DNA of 62,946 nucleotides from CAZLWF01 sp031972835 (GCA_031972835.1 DALYDX010000001.1:1-62946); one strand, 5' to 3'; numbered from the stretch's first letter, positions 15,340 to 22,415 are shown. The notes: generated by a model not told the origin, from the sequence alone. Made by a program: numbers and translations.

Positions 15340-15381
15340 TGTCATGTGCCCGTGTAAAAAGCGGGCACACTTTTAAGACAA
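15340..15381 (+). repeat. Extended hairpin-bearing array repeat, copy 2
   Basis: 42 nt, 201 bp downstream of copy 1 and identical to it over the first 34 or so bases; it ends TTTTAAGACAA. Flanking 9-nt spacers differ between the two copies, so only this element was duplicated or conserved. Confidence 0.75.
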
Positions 15382-16223
15382 GACAATGTGTGTGTAAAAC
15401 AAGGGAAAAAGTGTTTTTAGACAATGCTAGTCATGTGAAAAACAAATTGTTTTATGTCTTTAAACCATGTTGCTACTGTGTAAAACAACATAAGATGTGT
15501 TCTTAGACAATCCATTAGATGTGCAAAACAATGGTGGTGATGTCTTTAAACAAACAGCGGTGTGTGAAAAACAAAAATGAAATTGTTTTTAGACAATGGA
15601 TGGATTGTGTAAAACAAAACACTGCCTGTCTTTAAACAAGATAAATTTTGTGAAAAACAATAGCCAATTTGTTTTTAGACAAGTTTATAACTGTGAAAAA
15701 CAAGGGATAATATGTCTTTAAACAAAATAATGAGTGTGAAAAACAATACCGCCACTGTTTTTAGACAACCGTCTGCGTGTGAAAAACAAGAAATTAAATG
15801 TTTTAGACAAGAGACCGATTGTGAAAAACAAGTTGGATTCTGTCTTTAAACAAAGAATTGTATGTGAAAAACAAAGGTAATTGTGTTTTTAGACAATGGA
15901 GTGGCTGTGCAAAACAAACGATATCGTGTCTTTAAGCAAAGATTGAACTGTGAAAAACAAAATCCGCCGTTTTTAAAACAATTCAATGCATGTGTAAAAC
16001 AATCGACTACCTGTTTTTCAGACAAGGATTTGTATGTGAAAAACAAAGGTAATTATGTTTTTAGATAATGGATCAGTTGTGTAAAACAACAGAGATGATG
16101 TCTTTTAAGCAAATGCTTTTACGTTGCGACTATATCTTTAAGCAAGGTGTTCCATGTAAAAACAAAATTAAAGGTGTTTTTAGATAAGTTTGTTGATGTG
16201 AAAAACAATTGTAAAGTTATCAA

Positions 16224-16248
16224 ATCCCCGAAATTCGGGGATTTTTTT
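16224..16248 (+). terminator. Terminator of the main array
   Basis: ATCCCCGAA pairs with TTCGGGGAT followed by seven T. Almost the same core as the mini-array terminator. Confidence 0.85.
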
Positions 16249-16320
16249 ATGGAAAAAAGTAGTAAAAAGGGTATTTTGGGCAATAATAACGAAACTACTG
16301 AACCCTCAAAGAATCCTTAT

Positions 16321-16349
16321 TTGACAATAAATGTGCTGTCTGCTAGTAT
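16321..16349 (+). promoter_or_regulatory. Promoter of the rpsS-rplE operon
   Basis: TTGACA (16321-16326), 17-nt spacer, TGC plus TAGTAT (16344-16349). It restarts ribosomal transcription after the array locus. The 16249-16320 stretch before it holds nothing I can support. Confidence 0.8.
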
Positions 16350-16358
16350 AGTTTCGAC

Positions 16359-16371
16359 GCTCGTAGAGAGC
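16359..16371 (+). promoter_or_regulatory. Leader hairpin before rpsS
   Basis: GCTC (16359-16362), GTAGA, GAGC (16368-16371), then TATTTTAATTA. Same position and style as the rpsN leader hairpin. Confidence 0.35.
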
Positions 16372-16396
16372 TATTTTAATTAGTATTTTACTTAAA

Positions 16397-16747
16397 ATGA
16401 CACGATCACTCAAAAAAGGCCCATATGTTGACGAAAGACTCCTCAAGAAGATTGAGGGCAAAAACCCTATCTCTACAGGGGTTATTAAAACTTGGTCACG
16501 TGCCTCTCAAATTAGTCCTGAGATGGTTGGTTTCAACTTCGGAGTACACAATGGTAAAAGCCACATAGAAGTCCTTGTAACAGAGGATATGGTTGGACAC
16601 AGACTAGGAGAATTTTCACCTACTCGTAAGTTCACACGCCACGGAGGTAAAATGCAAAAAGAACTAGAAGCTAAGCAAAAGGAGACAGAAATCGCACAAG
16701 CAAAGGCTGCTAAGGCAACAACTGAATCTAAACCTGCCAAGAAATAA
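16397..16747 (+). CDS. rpsS: 30S ribosomal protein S19
   Basis: 116 aa, longer than the usual 92 because of an Ala/Lys/Glu-rich C-terminal tail (KQKETEIAQAKAAKATTESK). The core is standard: MTRSLKKGPYVDERLLKKIE, TWSRASQISPEMVG, and the HRLGEFSPTRKFTRHGG segment. First gene of the transcript restarting at 16321; rplV follows after 2 nt. Confidence 0.97.
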   Translation: MTRSLKKGPYVDERLLKKIEGKNPISTGVIKTWSRASQISPEMVGFNFGVHNGKSHIEVLVTEDMVGHRLGEFSPTRKFTRHGGKMQKELEAKQKETEIAQAKAAKATTESKPAKK

Positions 16748-16749
16748 TT

Positions 16750-17160
16750 ATGAAAGCATCACTACCAAACTACAGACAATCACCTCGTAAGGTTCGCCTC
16801 GTTGCAGACCTAGTAAAAGGAAAAAGTGTTCTTGACGCAGAACTCGGTCTTTCATTTTTGCCAAAGCGCGCAGCAGCTCCATTTTTAGTACTACTGAATT
16901 CTGCGGTTGCAAATGCTATGGTTAGCGGTGCAGTTCAAAAGGAAAACCTTGTTGTAAGTGATATCCGCGTAGACAAAGGTGTAACACTAAAACGTTTCAT
17001 GCCTCGTGCTCGTGGTTCTGCATCTCGTATCAACAAGCGTTCAAGTCACGTTCTACTTATCCTTGCGGAGAAGGCTCCAAAAGCAAAGAAAGAAAAGAAG
17101 ACAAAAGCTGTTGCAGAAAAGAAAGCAGCTCCGAAAAAAGTTAAATCAGAAGCTAAATAA
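16750..17160 (+). CDS. rplV: 50S ribosomal protein L22
   Basis: 136 aa with a Lys-rich C-terminal extension (KAPKAKKEKKTKAVAEKKAA). Core shows YRQSPRKVRLVADLVKGKSV and the tunnel-loop LKRFMPRARGSASRINKRSS, the segment that lines the exit tunnel. It starts 2 nt after rpsS (taattATG), so translation of the two is probably coupled. Confidence 0.97.
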   Translation: MKASLPNYRQSPRKVRLVADLVKGKSVLDAELGLSFLPKRAAAPFLVLLNSAVANAMVSGAVQKENLVVSDIRVDKGVTLKRFMPRARGSASRINKRSSHVLLILAEKAPKAKKEKKTKAVAEKKAAPKKVKSEAK

Positions 17161-17176
17161 TATTTTTAAATAATTT

Positions 17177-17842
17177 ATGTCAAAAATCGTCCACCCATAT
17201 GCACATAGACTAGTAATACTCCGAGATTGGAAATCTCGCTGGTTTGCTAGTGGTAAAAAATACAAAGATTTTCTACGTGTGGACGTGTTGATTCGTGAAT
17301 ATCTAGAAAAGAAACTTCGCGGTTCATATATTTCATCTATCGAAGTAGAGAGAAACCAAAAAGCTTTTCGTATAATCATCCGCACATCTCGTCCAGGTAT
17401 GCTTATCGGACGAAACGGGGAGGGTTCTATCAAGCTCAAGGCTGATATCATAAAAGAGATCAACAAGCTCGGTATCAAGACTACAGAAGAGATCAAAGTA
17501 GATATCGTTGAAGTTGCACAGCCAGAAGCAGATGCACACATCGTTGCATACATGATTGCAGAGGGCTTGGAGAAAAGACTTCCATACCGACGTGTCTTGA
17601 AACAGACTATTGAAAAAGTTATGTCAGTCCGTGGAGTAGAGGGAGGACGTATTGTTGTAGGAGGTCGTCTTGGTGGAGCAGAAATTTCACGAAGTGAAGA
17701 GATCAAGCGTGGATCTATCCCACTTCAGACTTTCAGAGCTGATATCGACTTTGCTCGTGAGAAGGCACATCTTCCATATGGTGATATAGGTATCAAGGTA
17801 TGGATTTACCGAGGGCAAGTATTCGAGAAAGATAAGAAATAA
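17177..17842 (+). CDS. rpsC: 30S ribosomal protein S3
   Basis: 221 aa, normal length. KH domain with the GxxG loop in RPGMLIGRNGEGSIKLK, and C-terminal domain with MSVRGVEGGRIVVGGRLGGAE. S3 forms part of the mRNA entry site with helicase activity. Lies between rplV and rplP in canonical order, 16-nt gap. Confidence 0.97.
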   Translation: MSKIVHPYAHRLVILRDWKSRWFASGKKYKDFLRVDVLIREYLEKKLRGSYISSIEVERNQKAFRIIIRTSRPGMLIGRNGEGSIKLKADIIKEINKLGIKTTEEIKVDIVEVAQPEADAHIVAYMIAEGLEKRLPYRRVLKQTIEKVMSVRGVEGGRIVVGGRLGGAEISRSEEIKRGSIPLQTFRADIDFAREKAHLPYGDIGIKVWIYRGQVFEKDKK

Positions 17843-17856
17843 TTTAAATAAATTTT

Positions 17857-18279
17857 ATGTTAGTCCCGAAAAAAGTAAAACATCGAAAATGGCAGCGCGC
17901 ACGCGCTAAAGTAGAAAACCTCGGATCCGATACGAGAGGTACTTCAATATCTTTTGGTTCTTATGGAATCAAGGCTACAGCTAGTGCACGTGTTATGTCT
18001 AATCAAATAGAATCTGCACGTAAAGCTATGACTCGCGCGCTCGGCAAGACTGGTCGCGTATGGATTCGAATATTTCCAGACAGACCTGTTACAAAGAAAC
18101 CACCAGAGATGGGTATGGGAAAGGGAAAGGGAGATTTACATGGGTACTGTTTTGAAGTTAGACCAGGACGTGTTATTTTCGAAGTTGACGGAGTGGACGA
18201 GAAGGTAGCTCGTGAGGCATTGCGTAAAGCTGGAACAAAGCTTCCTGTTAAAACAAAAGTAGTAAGTCGTGAGCAATAA
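17857..18279 (+). CDS. rplP: 50S ribosomal protein L16
   Basis: 140 aa, normal. Begins MLVPKKVKHRKWQRARAKVE and carries FGSYGIKATASARV, RVWIRIFPDRPVTKKPPEMG and MGKGKGDLHGYCFEVRPGRV. Sits near the A-site tRNA elbow. rpmC starts 5 nt after its stop. Confidence 0.97.
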   Translation: MLVPKKVKHRKWQRARAKVENLGSDTRGTSISFGSYGIKATASARVMSNQIESARKAMTRALGKTGRVWIRIFPDRPVTKKPPEMGMGKGKGDLHGYCFEVRPGRVIFEVDGVDEKVAREALRKAGTKLPVKTKVVSREQ

Positions 18280-18283
18280 TTTT

Positions 18284-18466
18284 ATGAAAGATATTAAAAC
18301 TCTTAAAACTGAAGAAGTAGAAAAAATGCTCGCTGACTCTCGAGGTGAAGTTCGCGATTTCCAGTTCAATCTTTCAGGTGCAAAGATAAAAAACGTTCGC
18401 GCTGGACGTAACGCAAAGAGAAATATTGCTCGTATTTTAACAGAACTTCGCGGACGTAAATCATAA
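18284..18466 (+). CDS. rpmC: 50S ribosomal protein L29
   Basis: 60 aa from ATG 18284, reached through the recurring TAATTTTATGAA junction. A GTG at 18269 overlapping rplP would add five residues but breaks the family's normal start. Conserved region RDFQFNLSGAKIKNVRAGRN and IARILTELRGRK. Binds at the tunnel exit beside L23. Confidence 0.93.
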   Translation: MKDIKTLKTEEVEKMLADSRGEVRDFQFNLSGAKIKNVRAGRNAKRNIARILTELRGRKS

Positions 18467-18471
18467 ATCAT

Positions 18472-18717
18472 ATGAAAACAGAAACTACAAAAAACAAAAA
18501 AACTCTTCAAGGTGTCGTTGTGTCAAACAAGATGGATAAGACAGCGGTTGTTTCAGTATCCAATTTCAATAAGCACCCAAAATATCAAAAATACATTAAG
18601 ATTTCAAAGAAGTACAAAGCGCATGATGAGGACAATACTGCAGTGGTCGGTGCAAGTGTCAGTATCGAAGAGTGCAAGCCAATATCAAAGGACAAGCACT
18701 TTAGAATCGTAAAATAA
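18472..18717 (+). CDS. rpsQ: 30S ribosomal protein S17
   Basis: 81 aa, an OB-fold protein of the 30S body. LQGVVVSNKMDKTAVVSVSN, HPKYQKYIKISKKYKAHDED and the C-terminal VSIEECKPISKDKHFRIVK are diagnostic. Starts 5 nt after rpmC, ends 28 nt before rplN. Confidence 0.96.
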   Translation: MKTETTKNKKTLQGVVVSNKMDKTAVVSVSNFNKHPKYQKYIKISKKYKAHDEDNTAVVGASVSIEECKPISKDKHFRIVK

Positions 18718-18745
18718 TCAGAATTTAATTTTTTAAAATAATTTT

Positions 18746-19117
18746 ATGTTACAAGATGGATCAGTTGTAAAAATCACAGACAATGCCGGAGGAAAGATCG
18801 GGAAAGTTTTCAAAGTACTTGGAGCTAGTCATCGTCGCTATGCTCGCATAGGAGATGTAGTGATTATCTCTGTAAAAATCGCAGAGCCACGCAAAGCTGT
18901 AAAGAAAAAAGATGTTCACCAAGCTGTAGTAGTACGTACAACTAATGCATTTCGTCGCAAAGATGGTTCATATATCCGTTTCGATGACAACGCAGTAGTA
19001 ATACTAGAAAAGGGTAAACTCGAACCAAAAGCAGGACGCATATTTGGACCGATTCCTCGCGAGCTCGCAGAGAGAGGTTACCAGAAGATTGTGTCACTAG
19101 CTCCAGAAGTATTGTAA
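18746..19117 (+). CDS. rplN: 50S ribosomal protein L14
   Basis: 123 aa, standard. MLQDGSVVKITDNAGGKIGK, the RRKDGSYIRFDDNAVVIL strand pair and the C-terminal RIFGPIPRELAERGYQKIVS are characteristic. L14 contributes to intersubunit bridge B5/B8. The preceding sequence is TTAAAATAATTTTATG, again AU-rich with no Shine-Dalgarno motif. Confidence 0.98.
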   Translation: MLQDGSVVKITDNAGGKIGKVFKVLGASHRRYARIGDVVIISVKIAEPRKAVKKKDVHQAVVVRTTNAFRRKDGSYIRFDDNAVVILEKGKLEPKAGRIFGPIPRELAERGYQKIVSLAPEVL

Positions 19118-19144
19118 GAAAATAGACATTTAATATACAAAATT

Positions 19145-19396
19145 ATGAAAATCAAAAAAGGCGACAATGTAATAATAATCACAGGAAGAGACAAGGGTAA
19201 ATCCGGGTCAGTTTTGAAAGTTCTTCCTGAAAAAAATCGTGTTGTTGTTGATGGTATAAATAAAAAGAAAAAGCATGTTCGTCGAACAAGTAGGGCTGGT
19301 AAGGGTCAAACAGTTGAAATATCACTCCCAATACACGCATCAAACGTTCGCCTAAAGGATGAAGCGGTCGCAAAACCTAAAAAAACTAAGAAATAA
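19145..19396 (+). CDS. rplX: 50S ribosomal protein L24
   Basis: 83 aa, slightly short. MKIKKGDNVIIITGRDKGKS is the KOW motif region, followed by NKKKKHVRRT and IHASNVRL. L24 initiates 50S assembly. rplE begins 2 nt after its stop. Confidence 0.96.
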   Translation: MKIKKGDNVIIITGRDKGKSGSVLKVLPEKNRVVVDGINKKKKHVRRTSRAGKGQTVEISLPIHASNVRLKDEAVAKPKKTKK

Positions 19397-19398
19397 TT

Positions 19399-19938
19399 AT
19401 GGAACCAATAAAGCAAAAAGAAGATAAAGCATATGAGATCATGAAAGCTAAGTACGGCTATAAAAACCGTATGGGTTCTCCACGACTACTTAAAGTGATT
19501 GTTGCATCTGGAACTGGTAGTGGACTCAAGAAAGACAAGAATCGCAATGAATTCATCATAGGGCGTCTTGCAAAGATTACTGGTCAAAAGCCAGCTACAA
19601 AAAGTGCAAAGAAATCTATTGCTAGTTTCAAGGTTCGCCAAGGTGATCCAGTTGGAGTTATGGTAACTATGCGTGGAGCTCGAATGTACGGATTTTTGGA
19701 CAAACTTACAAACGTAGCGATTCCTCGTATGAAAGACTTCCGTGGAATTGAAACAAAGATCATAGATTCTATTGGTAATCTAACTTTCCCAGTTCGTGAA
19801 CATACTATTTTCCCAGAGACAGGTGACGAAGAACTTAAAGATGTGTTTGGTCTTGCTATCACAATAGTGACAAGCGCAAAAACTCGAGAAGAAGCACTAG
19901 AATTCTTTACACTTCTAGGATTCCCATTTAAGAAATAA
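19399..19938 (+). CDS. rplE: 50S ribosomal protein L5
   Basis: 179 aa, standard. MGSPRLLKVIVASGTGSG, TGQKPATKSAKKSIASFKVR, the MYGFLDKL segment and the C-terminal TFPVREHTIFPE. L5 binds 5S rRNA. A terminator follows; the operon is then interrupted by three accessory genes before rpsN. Confidence 0.97.
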   Translation: MEPIKQKEDKAYEIMKAKYGYKNRMGSPRLLKVIVASGTGSGLKKDKNRNEFIIGRLAKITGQKPATKSAKKSIASFKVRQGDPVGVMVTMRGARMYGFLDKLTNVAIPRMKDFRGIETKIIDSIGNLTFPVREHTIFPETGDEELKDVFGLAITIVTSAKTREEALEFFTLLGFPFKK

Positions 19939-19950
19939 AATTTTAAACAC

Positions 19951-19975
19951 AAAACCCGCCTCTGGCGGGTTTTGT
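19951..19975 (+). terminator. Terminator after rplE
   Basis: AAACCCGCC pairs with GGCGGGTTT around TCT. Confidence 0.85.
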
Positions 19976-20048
19976 TATTGTTTTTTAATTGTAACTTTTT
20001 CAAAAAAGTAACAATTAAAAAGATATTAGCTCTCCCACAGAGGGGATT

Positions 20049-20076
20049 TTGAATTGTTTCATAAACAGGATACAAT
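20049..20076 (+). promoter_or_regulatory. Promoter of 378-aa coiled-coil gene
   Basis: TTGAAT (20049-20054), 16-nt spacer, TACAAT (20071-20076); the -10 box ends 7 nt before ATG 20084. Confidence 0.5.
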
Positions 20077-20083
20077 ATCTCTT

Positions 20084-21220
20084 ATGAATACAAATATGGA
20101 AATTAATCCAACTAACACAGACGATAAACAAGAAATCAGCCCTATAGAACTCCAAGCTCTTTTGGCTGAGCGGTCTTCTGCCGAGCAAGTAATTATGCAA
20201 AAGGAGCAGGAGCTTTTGTTTGCCAAGCAAAATCTTGAGAATATAAATAATCGTATTGCACAAAGTAAAGATATTTCTACTGGGACTGATTCTGTAGTTT
20301 CTAGTGAAAATACAATGCAGAAAGCTTCTATAGATAAAACCCAAGATATTGGACCTACAGAACAAGCACCAAGCATAAACCCAGAACTTATTACTCCGAT
20401 TGCAAATAAACCTGAGAATATGCTTTCAATAGGTGAAAAAAGATATGAGATGATCTCAATGAAAATCTCTTCTGTAAAAGAAAGTGCTAAGGCTCGTATT
20501 TCAAGTGCGAGTAATAAGCTGGGGAATTTCTTCAAAAAAATAAAAGATTTTGGATATGAATTACCAAAGAATATCGCAGTAGCAGTACTCTCTACTGATG
20601 CACTTGCAGGCAAAGCTGGTGAAAAGATAGAGGCGGGTGCTGATTTTGTCGCTAATAAAATTGATCAAAAGATAGAGGCTGGTATGAATGTTGGTGAAAA
20701 GATTCTTACCAAAGGTACTCAAGGACTTGATGCCGGGATCAAGTTTGTAGACGATATGTATGAAAAAGGTTTGGGTGCTATAGAGAAAGGTGCGACAAAC
20801 ATGTCTAACTTTACAGTAGAAAAATCAAAGGCTTTGGTTAGATTCTCCCAAGAGAAAGCTGTTCTTGCCGCAGCGATAATCGCGTATAAAGCAGAAAAGA
20901 CAAAAGAGGGTTTAAATAGAATTCAAGATGGTATATTCAATCAATTTAACAGACTTAATAGATTTATGACTGAAGCTGGCAACTTTGCTAGTGCTGAGGC
21001 CAAAAGAATAAAAATGAGACTACAAAATGAAGTGCTTGCTTATAAAATGAAACAGCTTGATAAAGAAATTTCTCGCGACAGTATGGTAGCTGGAAACTTA
21101 GAAGAGGCTAAACAAGCTCGTCTCCTAGCAATAAAGGCCAACGTAGACAAACTTATGTCACTCAAACAAAACTTATCTTCTGTGATGCCTGCTACCAATA
21201 ACTTAGAACAAGCTGCATAA
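20084..21220 (+). CDS. Hypothetical helical repeat protein
   Basis: 378 aa from ATG 20084; a longer frame from 20054 would run through the promoter. The N-terminal third is polar with a coiled coil (ERSSAEQVIMQKEQELLFAK). The centre has near-repeats of the type KIEAGADFVANKIDQKIEAG, then GMNVGEKILTKGTQGLDAGI, suggesting amphipathic 11/22-residue repeats that could bind membranes or a rod-like surface. No signal peptide or clear membrane helix. Its start region closely resembles that of the SDR gene at 8061. The next gene follows after 3 nt, so the two form an operon. Function unknown. Confidence 0.65.
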   Translation: MNTNMEINPTNTDDKQEISPIELQALLAERSSAEQVIMQKEQELLFAKQNLENINNRIAQSKDISTGTDSVVSSENTMQKASIDKTQDIGPTEQAPSINPELITPIANKPENMLSIGEKRYEMISMKISSVKESAKARISSASNKLGNFFKKIKDFGYELPKNIAVAVLSTDALAGKAGEKIEAGADFVANKIDQKIEAGMNVGEKILTKGTQGLDAGIKFVDDMYEKGLGAIEKGATNMSNFTVEKSKALVRFSQEKAVLAAAIIAYKAEKTKEGLNRIQDGIFNQFNRLNRFMTEAGNFASAEAKRIKMRLQNEVLAYKMKQLDKEISRDSMVAGNLEEAKQARLLAIKANVDKLMSLKQNLSSVMPATNNLEQAA

Positions 21221-21223
21221 TAT

Positions 21224-21601
21224 ATGACACTCGACGAATATATAAATGAAATAAAAAATTCTGACGTACTTCCGCCAGAACAAAAAGCAAAAGCTGTAGC
21301 ACTACTGACATCACGGGCTATTACTCCAGCGGTGCTAGACGAAGTTCAGGCACTTATTGACAGTGAGCTTGATAAATCTTTTGCGGAGGCTGGCATACAA
21401 GCTAACCCAGAAGACCCAGAAGTTGCGGCAATAATTGCAAAGGCCAATGGCGAGATGGATGCAGTTGAAAAAGATTTAGACAATAGTATTAAATTCTTTG
21501 AAGAAGAAATGGATGCACTCGAAGCTCAAGTCAAAGATGTAGATGATACAGTTACGCAAGGGAAGATAGAGGATCTAAAGAAAGATTTAGCTTCTGTATA
21601 A
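21224..21601 (+). CDS. Hypothetical acidic coiled-coil protein
   Basis: 125 aa, strongly acidic. The N-terminal part (MTLDEYINEIKNSDVLPPEQ, KAKAVALLTSRAITPAVLDE) looks like a small helical domain, and the rest (DAVEKDLDNSIKFFEEEMDA) is a coiled coil. Starts 3 nt after the 378-aa gene and ends at a 20-bp terminator. The pair may interact, one partner being Lys/Ala-rich and the other acidic; that is inference. No family recognised. Confidence 0.6.
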   Translation: MTLDEYINEIKNSDVLPPEQKAKAVALLTSRAITPAVLDEVQALIDSELDKSFAEAGIQANPEDPEVAAIIAKANGEMDAVEKDLDNSIKFFEEEMDALEAQVKDVDDTVTQGKIEDLKKDLASV

Positions 21602-21607
21602 AAAAAC

Positions 21608-21652
21608 ATATAATGTCAAAACCGCAGTACCCCTGCGGTTTTGACATTATAT
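21608..21652 (+). terminator. Long terminator hairpin overlapping the next promoter
   Basis: 20-bp perfect stem (21608-21627 with 21633-21652) around five bases. The 3' arm contains the TTGACA of the next gene's promoter. Confidence 0.85.
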
Positions 21653-21669
21653 GGAATAGGTGGTATAGT
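21641..21669 (+). promoter_or_regulatory. Promoter embedded in the terminator
   Basis: TTGACA (21641-21646), 17-nt spacer, TGG plus TATAGT (21664-21669). Confidence 0.7.
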
Positions 21670-21685
21670 TTCAAAAAATGTATAC

Positions 21686-22402
21686 ATGAGTAACATTCAA
21701 AGAAGAATAGAGTATAGCGACAATAATATAATAAAGTATTTACATTATTTGAGCGTCTTCAATTTATATTTTTCCAAAACGGAAGAACATATGTTTTTTG
21801 AATTATTCTCTACACTCGATTTTGCAGATCAAATTGCAGACCTCGAGATTGTTGAAAATTCTAGTGAACATATTATTGATTATCTAGCTGGTAATGCAGG
21901 AACACTCCATAAAGATATTCCAGATCATGTGGCACATAGTTTCGGTTTTGTTAGAAACCTCATGAAAGAAATGGGTGTTTCAAAACGGATAGAAATATAC
22001 ATGAGAGATATATTGTTATACCGAAAAGACCGTTCTTGTGCAGTTAGTACAAAAACATATCTTCACGCTTCCATTCGCGAAGCCTTGTCATATTCAAAGA
22101 TATTACTTACTTTTATGCCATCAAGAGCTGGAAAAGATACTTTCAATCGGTTTATTATGTCTGGTTGTATTGCCATACGATTTGTAGACGACATGGTCGA
22201 TATGAAGGAAGATTATGCAAATGGTAACCTAATCAGGAAGCCAAGCGTGCAAACCAGGGTAGTGCTTCGAGGAATTGTTTTTATACTCTTATGGAAAGTA
22301 TGTCGGTACTATCCGCGTAAGTGGTTTATCTTAAAAGCAGCGTGGAACCTTTTTTTTCAGCAAGAAAATAAACCAGCGCCAATATTAAAAACCTCGTCTT
22401 AG
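21686..22402 (+). CDS. Hypothetical protein with Asp-rich DDMVDMKED motif
   Basis: 238 aa from ATG 21686, chosen because the promoter -10 lies at 21664-21669. All-helical in appearance. The segment SGCIAIRFVDDMVDMKEDYA resembles the second Asp-rich (DDxxD...KED) motif of class I isoprenoid synthases, but I find no first DDxxD, so the assignment is weak and activity cannot be claimed. The C-terminus is basic and hydrophobic (VVLRGIVFILLWKVCRYYPR) and may touch the membrane. The stop codon lies inside the terminator stem. Monocistronic insertion before rpsN. Confidence 0.55.
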   Translation: MSNIQRRIEYSDNNIIKYLHYLSVFNLYFSKTEEHMFFELFSTLDFADQIADLEIVENSSEHIIDYLAGNAGTLHKDIPDHVAHSFGFVRNLMKEMGVSKRIEIYMRDILLYRKDRSCAVSTKTYLHASIREALSYSKILLTFMPSRAGKDTFNRFIMSGCIAIRFVDDMVDMKEDYANGNLIRKPSVQTRVVLRGIVFILLWKVCRYYPRKWFILKAAWNLFFQQENKPAPILKTSS

Positions 22403-22412
22403 ACGGGGTTTT
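22387..22412 (+). terminator. Terminator overlapping the stop codon of the preceding gene
   Basis: AAAACCTCGTC pairs with GACGGGGTTTT around TTA; TAG of the gene is within it. Confidence 0.8.
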
Positions 22413-22415
22413 AAT

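Larger units (their letters stand above)
15118..16217 (+). repeat. Tandem interspaced short-repeat array (TIGR-like), about 48 repeats with 9-nt spacers
   Basis: Repeats of 12 nt (A: TGTGAAAAACAA, with TGTGTAAAACAA and TGTGCAAAACAA variants) alternate with repeats of 13 nt (B) in two flavours: TGTCTTTAAACAA (C) and TGTTTTTAGACAA (T). I read 48 repeats and 47 spacers of exactly 9 nt; the one exception is 16113-16132 (20 nt, an A repeat apparently lost). The order A-C-A-T recurs, giving an 86-nt super-period. Spacers look unique (for example AACACTGCC, GATAAATTT, TAGCCAATT, GTTTATAAC). Repeats decay towards the 3' end (TGTTTTTAGATAA, TGTCTTTTAAGCAA). No cas genes; unit lengths are far below CRISPR. 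A terminator follows. Confidence 0.92.

Noticed and set aside
15118..16217. CRISPR array
   Set aside because: Repeats are 12-13 nt and spacers 9 nt, two repeat types alternate, and there are no cas genes. This is a different array class.
15846..16383. Open frames across the array on both strands
   Set aside because: They are made of the repeats themselves (Asn/Lys/Cys-rich periodic peptides) and end in the array terminator or the rpsS promoter.
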